A stretch of DNA of 64,000 bases, taken from Geothermovivens sp964644845 (lineage in GTDB: Bacteria; Zhuqueibacterota; Zhuqueibacteria; Oleimicrobiales; Geothermoviventaceae). The stretch's first letter is position 1, and every line of letters starts with the position of its first letter. The position numbers and the translations under genes are program-made. Where the stretch lies: assembly GCA_964644845.1 (NCBI GenBank), contig CAZXXS010000011.1, positions 1 through 64,000 on the forward strand, read 5' to 3'. Under the pieces are notes generated by a model. The model worked only from the letters and a program-made list of their open reading frames with translations, searched no databases and was not told the DNA's origin. Shown piece after piece: positions 25,569-34,106 of this stretch.

Positions 25569-25583
25569 GGTACAGTGTTTGCG
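25569..25583 (+). promoter_or_regulatory. Possible sigma-54 promoter
   Basis: GG (25569-25570) and GC (25581-25582) are 12 bases apart in CGGTACAGTGTTTGCG. The -12 half (TTTGC) is good and the -24 half (CGGTAC for TGGCAC) only fair. It lies 46 bases before the following TPR gene. Confidence is lower than for the two sigma-54 sites near the hydrogenase genes. Confidence 0.35.
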
Positions 25584-25628
25584 AGAAAGTAGTCGGCAGG
25601 GGGTGGGACGACGAGAGGGTAGGATGCC

Positions 25629-26228
25629 ATGGACAAGCCGATGATTCAGGAAGAAAAGTCAAAGCTGGCCAGGCGTAGCGATCGCAAGCTCGAAGAGGCT
25701 ACGATGGACAGAATCACGGATCTGGTTCTGGAGGCAGACCTCTACCTGACCGAGGGGAACGTAGAGAGTGCCCGGGCCCGCCTGATTGAGGCGCTGAACC
25801 TCCTGCCGCTTGGTGACCGCAAACGTTCGGTCGTGCGTTACCGCCTGGGTTTGGTGGAACTCGAGGCGGAACAGTACGAGGAAGCCCTGGCGCATTTTTC
25901 GGAGGCGCGCCGGGCCTACGAAAAGGCTGGCTTGCAGGACCGTGCTCGCGCGTGTCGGTGGGGGCGAATCATGGCGAAATTCGGTTTGGGCCAATGGGAG
26001 GATACACTGGCCGACCTTGTTTCCTTGCGGGCCGAGTACGAAGAAGCTGGTCTCGACGATTTTGCTTCGTGGGTGACACATTTGGCTCACGCACTGCAAG
26101 CCGAGCTGCCTGAACAAGACGTTGTTCGGATTACGCGAGCGAGACCGACCGGAAAATCTCGCCTACCTGAGGAGGACATCCTTTCCCGCTTGTTGATCAA
26201 ACTACGTGCGCTGGAAAATGTCTCGTAG
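25629..26228 (+). CDS. Cytoplasmic TPR-like protein of unknown role
   Basis: This 199-residue protein has no signal peptide. Residues 30-150 form about three TPR-like helical hairpins (for example RLGLVELEAEQYEEALAHFS), followed by a basic C-terminal tail. It shares no clear domain with its neighbours. It is a monocistronic unit between two terminators. No function can be assigned beyond a likely protein-protein interaction role. Confidence 0.75.
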   Translation: MDKPMIQEEKSKLARRSDRKLEEATMDRITDLVLEADLYLTEGNVESARARLIEALNLLPLGDRKRSVVRYRLGLVELEAEQYEEALAHFSEARRAYEKAGLQDRARACRWGRIMAKFGLGQWEDTLADLVSLRAEYEEAGLDDFASWVTHLAHALQAELPEQDVVRITRARPTGKSRLPEEDILSRLLIKLRALENVS

Positions 26229-26254
26229 CCTTACCGGAATTGAATGATTGAGCA

Positions 26255-26288
26255 GCCGACCCCGGTTTTCCGCGGGGTCGGCTTTTTT
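26255..26288 (+). terminator. Rho-independent terminator
   Basis: A 10-bp stem GCCGACCCCG/CGGGGTCGGC with an 8-base loop is followed by six T. It lies 26 bases after the TPR gene. Confidence 0.9.
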
Positions 26289-26626
26289 CTTGGTGTTTCG
26301 TAGCCACCGCTCCAACGGGCAACGTGCCAGGGGTACACGGCGTTGGTCGTACAGCAGGGTAAGAAACGGCCGCGACCTTTCCCTGTGTGTGGTCGGCCCG
26401 TCGGAGAAGAACCGCTGTCCCGTTATTTAGGTGTTCGCGGGCCCTCGTGGTAAAATGGGGGCAACCTCCCCGGGAGGGGGATCCCTTGTTTTTCAGCTGG
26501 AAACGGACTAAATTGCACAGGCAGTGACCAAGACGTTGACCCGAACGTGCTGCTTTGGGCTTCTGGCAGGGCCCGAGCGGTCTGGGCAAGATGGGCAACG
26601 CAGAATGAACCACAGCGGAGGTAGGG
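26289..26626. other. Intergenic region upstream of the MtaB-like gene
   Basis: No gene is seen. A short GC hairpin CCTCCC-CG-GGAGGG lies at 26465-26478. TAAAAT at 26451 could be a -10 box but lacks a good -35. The ribosome site for the next gene is GGAGG just before 26627. Confidence 0.45.
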
Positions 26627-27985
26627 ATGGCACTAACGTACGCTGGCTGGGAGGCCATGCGCATGGGGTACGCCCGGCGCGTGGTGAGCGTGGGAAACGA
26701 CCTGACAATCGGCGGGGGCGAGGTTGTGCCCGAGGTGAACTACACGCTGCCCCCGATCACGATTACGGCCGACACCGGCGAAAGGGTCAAAGAGCAGTAC
26801 ACCCGAATCGTCGAAGGCCTGCTGGCGCGAGCTGCGGACCTGGCTGTGCCGCAGCTGCTGTTGGAATTCGAGCACCTTCCGGCACTCACGCTCCAGAATG
26901 AGCTTGGAACAGCAATCACACGAAGAACAGCCGAGCTGTTGACGAGGCAGTTCGAGGAGAAGGGGCTGCGCACGGCCCTGCGAGTCACGGTGTCCGACAT
27001 CCGCGACATGGAGAGGCCACCACGAGTGCGCACAGGCAGCTTTTTGATCCAAATGTTGACAGCTTTCCGGGACAACGCGCGTGCCGGTGGGCATTTGCTG
27101 TCGATTGAGAGCACTGGTGGCAAAGAGGTGCACGACGCTGCCCTGCTCGAGGCCAACATCCCCGGCATCCTGTTTTCGTTAGGTGTCCTGGCGTGCCGAG
27201 ACATGCGTGCCCTGTGGAAACAGATCGTGGAAATTGCTGGCGAAACGGGTGCCCTGCCAGCGGGGGACACAGCTTGTGGGTTCGCCAACACGGCCATGGT
27301 TCTGGCGGACAGGCAGTACATCCCGCAAGTCTTGGCCGGCGTTGTGCGGGCCATGGGAGCAGCGCGCAGTCTGTGCGCGTACGAGGTTGGTGCCGTCGGG
27401 CCGAGCAAAGACTGCGCTTACGAAGGGCCGGTTTTGAAAGCCTTGCTCGGGATTCCTATTTCAATGGAGGGCAAGGCAGCGGCTTGTGCACACCTGAGCA
27501 GTGTGGGCAACGTAGCTGCAGCAGTGTGCGACGCCTGGAGTAACGAATCTGTTCAGAACGTGCCGTTGCTGTCGGGACCAGCGCCCATCGCTTTTCTGGA
27601 AATTCTCGCTTACGATTGCCGGCTGTTCAACACGGCGCTTGCTCGGGGGGAAGCGGCCAGACTGCAGACTTGGCTGACCGAAAGCGACCTGCGCGGTTCC
27701 GTACAGGCGCACTTGATCTGCCCGGAAGGGGCATTCAGGCTGGCGAAAGCAATCGATTCGGCAGGCGAAAGGGATTTCCAGCGGGTACGGGCTGCGGCCC
27801 TGGAAGCGTGCGCCATCATGCGTGATGGGCAAGAACGGGGTACGCTGACGCTCTCGCAACGTGAGTTGAGTTGGCTTAGCAGAATCGAAGACGCTCTTGC
27901 TGACTGCGACACGGAGGACAAAGCCACCGCAGCCGGGATGGAGGAGTACGGCGACCGTTTCGTCCCGGCGGAGTACGGTTTGTGA
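26627..27985 (+). CDS. MtaB-like methanol:corrinoid methyltransferase
   Basis: This 452-residue protein aligns along its length with methanogen MtaB, which transfers the methyl group of methanol to a corrinoid protein (MtaC). The three Zn ligands known from Methanosarcina MtaB fall in conserved motifs: Glu161 (LLSIESTGGKE), Cys217 (PAGDTACGFANTAM) and Cys263 (GAVGPSKDCAYEGP). The WSNESV and LAYDC motifs are also kept. No corrinoid protein MtaC or MtaA lies nearby, so partners must be encoded elsewhere. The adjacent gene encodes an aldehyde dehydrogenase and is probably co-transcribed. Methanol or another methyl donor is the likely substrate, but specificity is inferred from the family. Confidence 0.87.
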   Translation: MALTYAGWEAMRMGYARRVVSVGNDLTIGGGEVVPEVNYTLPPITITADTGERVKEQYTRIVEGLLARAADLAVPQLLLEFEHLPALTLQNELGTAITRRTAELLTRQFEEKGLRTALRVTVSDIRDMERPPRVRTGSFLIQMLTAFRDNARAGGHLLSIESTGGKEVHDAALLEANIPGILFSLGVLACRDMRALWKQIVEIAGETGALPAGDTACGFANTAMVLADRQYIPQVLAGVVRAMGAARSLCAYEVGAVGPSKDCAYEGPVLKALLGIPISMEGKAAACAHLSSVGNVAAAVCDAWSNESVQNVPLLSGPAPIAFLEILAYDCRLFNTALARGEAARLQTWLTESDLRGSVQAHLICPEGAFRLAKAIDSAGERDFQRVRAAALEACAIMRDGQERGTLTLSQRELSWLSRIEDALADCDTEDKATAAGMEEYGDRFVPAEYGL

Positions 27986-28006
27986 ATAACGCAGCGGAGG
28001 GGCAAA

Positions 28007-29431
28007 ATGAGCACTGTGTACCCGATTTTCCTCGCCGGCGACTGGGTGGAGACGAGCACCCGGCTCTCCAACCGCAATCCTTACAACGGTGACCTTGTTG
28101 GAGATGTTTGCCAGGCAGGCGAAGACGAAGCCGAGCGGGCCGTGACCGCAGCCGTACAAGCGTTCTCTGAGTTGAAACGTTTGCCTGCCTACGAGCGCGC
28201 GCGGATTTTGCTGGACGTGGCGGCGCAGATTCGGGAAAACAAAGAAGCGCTGGTTGCCCTGATGTCCAGCGAGGCGGGGGTGCCGCGTTTTTTCACGGGC
28301 ATCGAAGTGGATCGCGCTGTACACACATTCACAACCGCTGCCGAAGAGGCAAAACGCATCGGCGGCGAAGTCCTGCCTCTGGATCTCCTGCCCGGTTCTG
28401 AAAATCGTTTTGGCTACACCCGCCGGGTGCCCATCGGCCCTGTTCTGGGCATCACTCCGTTCAATTTTCCCCTGAATCTGGTTGCGCACAAAGTGGCACC
28501 GGCCATCGCTGTGGCGAATCCCATTGTTGTGAAGCCGGCGCCACAGGCGCCCTGCACAGCGTTGAAGCTGGCGGAATTTTTCGAAAAAGCCGGACTGCCT
28601 CCGGGCGCACTCAGCGTTATGCCAACTTCCGTGAAAGTTGCGGAAAAACTTGTCCGCGACGAACGATTCAAGCTACTTACGTTCACCGGTAGCGCCAGTG
28701 TGGGCTGGTACCTGAAGCAGGCGGCTGGCAAAAAACGTGTGATGCTGGAGTTGGGCAGCAACTCCGCAGCGGTGGTGCACGAGGACGCACCGGATCTGGA
28801 TTTCGCAGCTAAGCGGCTCGCTCTCGGTGGCCTGGCTTCGGCGGGGCAGGTCTGCATTTCTGTGCAAAGGGTGTTTGTGCACAAGCCCATCTACGACACG
28901 TTCCGGCAGCGTTTTCTTGAGGCGGTGTCCGAAATCCCGGTCGGCGATCCGCTGGATTCGGAGACGCGAGTGGGTCCACTCATCGACGAGGCAAACGCGA
29001 TTCGGGTTGAAAAGTGGGTCGAAAACGCTGTGGCTAAGGGGGCGAGAGTGCTGACGGGTGGACACAGAAATGGTGCGTTCTACGAGCCCACCGTGCTGGA
29101 AAATGTCGACCACACTTGCGAAGTCTACACGGAAGAGGTTTTCGGGCCCGTGATCTTGTTGGAGCCCTACGAGACCTTTGAAGATGCGCTCGACTTGGTC
29201 AACGAGTCCAGGTTTGGCCTCCAGGCCGGGGTGTTCACGAGTAACATTCGGAACATCTTGCGAGCGGCAGACGAGCTGGAGGTCGGTGGGGTGATCATCA
29301 ACGACTACCCAACGTACAGAATCGACCACATGCCTTACGGAGGCGTCAAAGAGTCCGGACTGGGACGCGAGGGGCTAAAGTACGCGATTCAAGAGATGAC
29401 CGAACTTCGGCTGGTGGCATTCAACAGGTGA
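28007..29431 (+). CDS. NAD(P)-dependent aldehyde dehydrogenase
   Basis: This 474-residue enzyme of the ALDH superfamily has the full catalytic set: oxyanion Asn in TPFNFPLN, cofactor-binding Lys in VVKPAPQAP, FTGSASVG, catalytic Glu in MLELGSNS, catalytic Cys in GQVCISVQR, and EVFGPV. The pattern is close to non-phosphorylating glyceraldehyde-3-phosphate, lactaldehyde or succinate-semialdehyde-type enzymes. The substrate cannot be fixed. It begins 21 bases after the MtaB-like gene and presumably shares its transcript. Confidence 0.92.
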   Translation: MSTVYPIFLAGDWVETSTRLSNRNPYNGDLVGDVCQAGEDEAERAVTAAVQAFSELKRLPAYERARILLDVAAQIRENKEALVALMSSEAGVPRFFTGIEVDRAVHTFTTAAEEAKRIGGEVLPLDLLPGSENRFGYTRRVPIGPVLGITPFNFPLNLVAHKVAPAIAVANPIVVKPAPQAPCTALKLAEFFEKAGLPPGALSVMPTSVKVAEKLVRDERFKLLTFTGSASVGWYLKQAAGKKRVMLELGSNSAAVVHEDAPDLDFAAKRLALGGLASAGQVCISVQRVFVHKPIYDTFRQRFLEAVSEIPVGDPLDSETRVGPLIDEANAIRVEKWVENAVAKGARVLTGGHRNGAFYEPTVLENVDHTCEVYTEEVFGPVILLEPYETFEDALDLVNESRFGLQAGVFTSNIRNILRAADELEVGGVIINDYPTYRIDHMPYGGVKESGLGREGLKYAIQEMTELRLVAFNR

Positions 29432-29472
29432 GATCACGGCGACGGCATGTGAACAGGCGCCGACCGGGAGTA

Positions 29473-29508
29473 GCAGCCGCCATCTGGCGTCTTCCAGGTG
29501 GCGGCTGC
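29473..29508. terminator. Strong hairpin between convergent genes, likely terminator
   Basis: A 15-bp stem (29473-29487 with 29494-29508, one G-T pair) with loop CGTCTT lies 41 bases after the aldehyde dehydrogenase gene and before the oppositely oriented FG-GAP gene. No proper T-run follows on either side, so it may act with Rho or as a transcript stabiliser. Confidence 0.55.
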
Positions 29509-29691
29509 GGAGCTGTGTCTTCCCGCCTCTCTCTGCTGCCTGGAATGTTGACGCTGGGTGGCACCTGTCGTCACGCCGGGGGATGTTCCCCGATTGGAGC
29601 GCACACATGCCTTGCCGCTTTGTCGAAAACGCCGCACGCACCGGCATCTCGTGTGGACTGGTGCAGATAAACGCTGTTCTGGCTGAGCCGT

Positions 29692-31695
29692 TTAGCGCTT
29701 GAAGTACCGGTAAGATGCCGGTTTCTGCACGCCCTCGGTTGTCATCGTGGTTGTTAAGCTGAAGCGTACCCGGGGCCAGTAGTAGAGTACCCCGGTTTCT
29801 GTTCCGACCACCAGGTCAGGAATGCCGTCGTGGTTCCAGTCGGCCACGGTTGGGCCGTCGGTGTGACCCATCAGTGTGCGCGACACCACGCGGCCCATGT
29901 AGCGCAGAATCATTTTGCCGTTCTTCATGCCTTCGTTACGCATCCAGTCCACTGCGGGTTTGGAAGAGAAAACCAGGTCGCGGTCCCCGTCTCCGTCCCA
30001 GTCCACAAAAGTGATCTTCAGACGGCCGCTGTGGCTTCCAGGTAGCCCATTCAGGAGCACGGGGGTGCCATCCGGGTAGACGAAACGCCGTTCCGGAGGG
30101 CCCAGCCGGAGATGCCCGGCACCGTCGACGTAGCGCAGGTACACGGCCAGGTACCCCTCGTGGTCAAGCATCACCAGGTCGGGGTGCCCGTCACCGTTGA
30201 AATCCATGATAAGTGGGGAGGTGCGCCAGGGGGCCAGGAGCTCGTTCCCTTTTGCTTTGCCAGGGACCCAGGCTGGGCGTTTGGGTGGACCTTTCCAGTC
30301 AACCTCCACCGGGACGCCAGCGCTCAGTTTTGGCTTGCGCCGCGTACCGATGTTTCTGAACCACAGCACATTGCCATTGTGGTGATTCACCAGAACATCC
30401 GGTAGCCCGTCTTCATCCCAGTCGCCCACGTCAATCGTTGTGTAGCCCCAGTTTGCACCGCGCGGGAGGATGCGAATCACTTTGCCCTCGGCTTTGAGCG
30501 GCTCCGGAGGTGCCCATTTCGGGGTTGGACTGCCGCCAAGGTTGCGCACAAAAAGAATGAACCCGGCGCCGTTACCACTCAGGATGTCGTCCTTCCCGTC
30601 GCCGTCCCAGTCGAAAACTCTGGGTGCGGCAAGCGCCCCAAGGTCGACGTACTTGGCCTCCTGTTGAAAGAAACGCGGCGGTTCGAAGACGGGCACGTGG
30701 TTGACAAGCTCCCCTGTGTTCTTGAGAAAAGACACTTTGCCGTCCTCGTCCCCGGCCAAGAGGTCCACGTGACCGTCTGCGTTCCAGTCGAACGCCGTCG
30801 GTTTGATGGCCGTGCCGTAGTGCGAGACCATCTGGATGGGCTTGCCGCGGTAGCGAAGCAACTTGCCCCGCGGGAAACGGTAGTGGGTCGGTGTCCCGGT
30901 GTTCTCGAAGTACACAAACCTTGCGTAGCCGTCAACAGCGATGTAGTCGAAGTCACCGTCACCGTCGAAATCGGCTACGGCCACCTCCAGGTGTAACGGT
31001 GGTGCCGCCTCCGGGGCGGGCCCAAGGGCGATTTCTCTCGGCGGGAGCGTGAACGGTCTGGTTCTGGAGCCGGTGCCTCGGAAAAAGAGCAGCTTGTCAC
31101 CCTTCCCTCGTGCGCTGAGCCCGCAGAGCAAGTCGAGCTCGCCGTCGTGGTCGAAATCAAGCAGCTTCCAGCGCGTGAACTTGGTGCCTGGTACGTAGCC
31201 GGTGGCCCGAATCGGCAAGCGGGTTTTGGCCCAGAACACGTTCTGGGGCACGTCTTTGTACATCAGGAGATCCCGGTTCGCTTGATCGGCGGCCAACGCG
31301 TGCACGTGCCCCTCAACCTGCGAGACCTCCAGCATGCCTTCAAACCCAAGACGGAAACGCGTCGTCGACATCCGTGCTCCGGGGCGGAACACCGGCATCT
31401 CAACGTTGCCACTGATGTTTTCGAAGTAGAAAACACCCGATTCGACATAGGCTCCGGTTTCCGAGACCAAGAGGTCGAAATCACCGTCTCCGTCGAAATC
31501 CATGGGCAGGGGGACCGACTTGAAGCCGACATCCAGATCGACGAGCGCATCCGGGTTGTTGTACTCCAGTTTGTGGAGCTCCATCTCGTGAACGCGAGGG
31601 TTTTTGGCATGCGGAGGCGTGCCGCGACAGCCGAAGAACAACAGGGAGGCCAAAGCGAACACGAGAATGAGTTTCCGCTGGCGAGGTAAGGGCAT
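29692..31695 (-). CDS. FG-GAP/VCBS-repeat lipoprotein (paralogue 1)
   Basis: This 667-residue protein has a lipoprotein signal with Cys near residue 23 (LLFFGC). It then carries many FG-GAP/VCBS repeats with the calcium-binding DxDGDGxxD signature, such as DFDGDGDFDLL, DFDHDGELDLL, DWDEDGLPDVL and DFNGDGHPDLV. These fold into a beta-propeller-like surface domain. The GGGAG ribosome site precedes the start. The whole protein is similar in order and sequence to the one at 40003. The shared N terminus runs YNNP-x-x-VDL and then PLPMD-D/W-DGDGD. A role in cell-surface binding of carbohydrate or in adhesion is a family-level guess. Confidence 0.85.
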   Translation of the reverse strand: MPLPRQRKLILVFALASLLFFGCRGTPPHAKNPRVHEMELHKLEYNNPDALVDLDVGFKSVPLPMDFDGDGDFDLLVSETGAYVESGVFYFENISGNVEMPVFRPGARMSTTRFRLGFEGMLEVSQVEGHVHALAADQANRDLLMYKDVPQNVFWAKTRLPIRATGYVPGTKFTRWKLLDFDHDGELDLLCGLSARGKGDKLLFFRGTGSRTRPFTLPPREIALGPAPEAAPPLHLEVAVADFDGDGDFDYIAVDGYARFVYFENTGTPTHYRFPRGKLLRYRGKPIQMVSHYGTAIKPTAFDWNADGHVDLLAGDEDGKVSFLKNTGELVNHVPVFEPPRFFQQEAKYVDLGALAAPRVFDWDGDGKDDILSGNGAGFILFVRNLGGSPTPKWAPPEPLKAEGKVIRILPRGANWGYTTIDVGDWDEDGLPDVLVNHHNGNVLWFRNIGTRRKPKLSAGVPVEVDWKGPPKRPAWVPGKAKGNELLAPWRTSPLIMDFNGDGHPDLVMLDHEGYLAVYLRYVDGAGHLRLGPPERRFVYPDGTPVLLNGLPGSHSGRLKITFVDWDGDGDRDLVFSSKPAVDWMRNEGMKNGKMILRYMGRVVSRTLMGHTDGPTVADWNHDGIPDLVVGTETGVLYYWPRVRFSLTTTMTTEGVQKPASYRYFKR

Positions 31696-32235
31696 GTCGA
31701 TGCTCCCTGGCTTGATTTTGTCTGCGGTTTCGGTTAAGTTGGTGTGGAAAAGTACGAGCGTTCCTTTCTTGCGTCGCGTCTTGCTGGAGTCTGCTGTTTT
31801 CGGAACCTACGGAAAAGCAAAAATCGGCGCAAGGGTTAAGAGACGGTGCCGCTGACCACCGGAGGGCCCCAGCCAAACCCGGTGCTGAAGGGTTACGTTC
31901 TGGCCTTGTGTTCACCCTTCCGGTTTCAGATTCGTGGATCCACAGAGGCGTGTGGGTCCGAAAAGAAAAGCCACTTTGACGGTCTGAACTCCGTTCGGCG
32001 AATGCGGGCTCAGGTACGCGTGCCGGGGCGGAGCCCGTGGGTTTTCACGTGGAGATCCCCGCGAAGCGTTCGCCTGAGGGAGAGGAGTGCCTTGTTGTGA
32101 AGACCAGGTGCCGCGTTTAGCACATTGTGTGTCGTTGTTGAGGGAGCGCCGCCGTGTGCAAAGCGGTGTCCGAAACAGCTGTTAACGTGGGCTTCGTAGA
32201 CAAGGGGGCGGTAACCTTGACCGGAGGTAAGGCAC
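31696..32235. other. Intergenic region between divergent genes
   Basis: These 540 bases separate the minus-strand FG-GAP gene from the plus-strand DUF2961 gene and must hold both promoters. I see no coding potential and no promoter I would defend. GGAGGTAA at 32223-32230 is the ribosome site for the DUF2961 gene. Confidence 0.5.
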
Positions 32236-33327
32236 ATGAGACAACCCACAGCGTTCGACGGACTGCAGGTTCACCTTGGCAACCTCTACCGGCTTTCGCG
32301 CGCGAAGTCGCGGTCGATTAGTGCGGAGAATCCGACCGGAGAGAAGGGCAGGGGCGGCATGGCCGCGAATGGCACGGGTGCCGACGCGGCCCGGGACCTC
32401 GGGCTGGGCTGGAAGATCTCGCCGTCTGTGCACATTCAGCCCGGTGAGACGTACGTTGTGGCGGACATCGACGGTCCTGGCGCCGTTCAGCACATTTGGA
32501 TGACTCCCACGGGGCACTGGCGTTTTCTCATCCTGCGAATGTACTGGGACGGAGAAGCTGTTCCCTCGGTCGAAGTACCATTGGGCGACTTTTTCGCCTG
32601 TGGCTGGGGAGAGTACGCGCAGATTTCTTCACTGGCCGTTTGCGTCAATCCCGGCAGCGCTCTAAACAGCTACTGGGTGATGCCCTTCCGGCAGCACTGC
32701 CGAATTACAGTGGAAAACCTGAACAGGGAGCGCGTGACGCTTTACTACCAAGTGGACTACGCGCTCTCGGAGGTCCCCGAAGACGCGGCTACGTTTCACG
32801 CCCAGTTTCGCCGTTCTAACCCACTACCGTACAAACAGGTACACACAATTCTCGACGGCGTTCGTGGCTGGGGACACTACGTAGGCACCTACCTGGCGTG
32901 GGGTGTGCACAACAACGGCTGGTGGGGCGAAGGAGAAGTCAAATTCTACGTTGACGGCGACCGTGATTTTCCCACTATTTGCGGCACGGGTACAGAAGAC
33001 TACTTCTGTGGCTCCTACAACTTTGAGAATCCGAAAACCCACCAGTACCAGGAATTCACTACCCCGTACTCCGGACTTGCTCAGGTGATCCGCCCCGACG
33101 GCCTCTACCGTTCGCAAATGCGCTTCGGCATGTACCGGTGGCACATTCCAGACCCGGTTCGGTTTGAGGAGAGCCTGCGCGTGACCGTTCAGGCCCTTGG
33201 CTGGCGCTCCGACGGTCGCTACCTGCCCCTGCAGGATGACATCGCTTCCGTGGCGTTCTGGTACCAAACCGAGCCACATGCCCCGTTCCCACCTTTGCCG
33301 AGCAAAGATGACCTGGAGATCGTGTGA
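32236..33327 (+). CDS. DUF2961 protein (glycoside hydrolase family 172 type)
   Basis: This 363-residue protein belongs to the DUF2961 family, which includes GH172 enzymes acting on fructofuranosides and D-arabinofuranosides. The hallmarks are IDGPGAVQHIWMT near residue 80, the VPLGDFFACGWG segment, and TICGTGTEDYFCGSYNF, whose Glu is one of the catalytic candidates. There is no signal peptide, so it is probably cytoplasmic. Family members form multimers. The substrate is unknown. Neighbouring minus-strand genes for a DegT aminotransferase and a cyclase-family protein suggest a sugar-processing locus. Confidence 0.85.
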   Translation: MRQPTAFDGLQVHLGNLYRLSRAKSRSISAENPTGEKGRGGMAANGTGADAARDLGLGWKISPSVHIQPGETYVVADIDGPGAVQHIWMTPTGHWRFLILRMYWDGEAVPSVEVPLGDFFACGWGEYAQISSLAVCVNPGSALNSYWVMPFRQHCRITVENLNRERVTLYYQVDYALSEVPEDAATFHAQFRRSNPLPYKQVHTILDGVRGWGHYVGTYLAWGVHNNGWWGEGEVKFYVDGDRDFPTICGTGTEDYFCGSYNFENPKTHQYQEFTTPYSGLAQVIRPDGLYRSQMRFGMYRWHIPDPVRFEESLRVTVQALGWRSDGRYLPLQDDIASVAFWYQTEPHAPFPPLPSKDDLEIV

Positions 33328-33458
33328 ATGTTGGGCCCGGTCCTGCACTGCGACCCGTAAGCTGCGGGGCGGTCCGCCGGGACCGTGTGCTGCAAGTGGG
33401 AGGCCGTCTTCGGGCTTGAAGCGGGCCGACCTCGCGGTCACCGGTTCGTTCGTTTGTC

Positions 33459-34106
33459 TCAGGCCGGCCGGATGAAGATGCGAACCGGGGCGCCATCCGC
33501 GCCGACCCAGCGCACGGGTAAAGCGACGAAGTGCACGAAGCCAGGTGGGACCCCGGACAGGTCAAGCCCCTCAATGATTGGCACGCCTGCTCCCAGGAGG
33601 ATCCTGTGTGAGGGCAGATCGTGGCTCTCCGGTGGGTCGACAGAAAGACTGTCGGTCCCCACGAGCCGGACCGATCTGTCCACCAGGAACTGCGCGGCTT
33701 TCGGTTCCAGGTAGGGAACCGGGAAGTTGCGAAAGTTGCCCTTTCGCCAAGCTCTCGAGGCGGCCGTCTTTAAGAACACTCCGTGAAACTGTTCTCCATC
33801 CGGCATCTGCTTACGTAAGTCTTCCGCTGAAATCGCTGTTTCGGTCGTTACCTCCGCGACCCAGGCGCTTCCGGCGAACCGGGCCGGGTCAAGGCTTGCC
33901 ACGTCAGCTCCGTCGGCGAAAAGATGGCGAGGTGCATCCACGTGGGTAGCGTAGTGACCGCTGAGCCTGTACCGGCGTAGATTGACCGGATCGCCCTGCT
34001 CAAGGGTCATTTCTTGTACGATTTCGATGGGCGGATCACCGGGGAAGAGGGGTGTTTCTGGACCCAGCGGTAGCGTGGCGTCAATCCAGCGGTCAAGATT
34101 CGTCAC
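33459..34106 (-). CDS. Cyclase-family metal-dependent hydrolase (kynurenine formamidase-like fold)
   Basis: This 215-residue protein is of the cyclase/KynB family. Its metal-binding motif S-G-H-Y-A-T-H-V-D-A-P-R-H near residue 50 corresponds to the family HxGTHxDxPxH, with Ala in place of the usual Gly. Family members hydrolyse amides or lactones, or cyclise small molecules. No tryptophan-catabolism genes are nearby, so N-formylkynurenine is not a safe substrate. Its GTG start overlaps the stop of the upstream aminotransferase gene by 4 bases (GTGA), so the two are coupled. Confidence 0.85.
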   Translation of the reverse strand: MTNLDRWIDATLPLGPETPLFPGDPPIEIVQEMTLEQGDPVNLRRYRLSGHYATHVDAPRHLFADGADVASLDPARFAGSAWVAEVTTETAISAEDLRKQMPDGEQFHGVFLKTAASRAWRKGNFRNFPVPYLEPKAAQFLVDRSVRLVGTDSLSVDPPESHDLPSHRILLGAGVPIIEGLDLSGVPPGFVHFVALPVRWVGADGAPVRIFIRPA

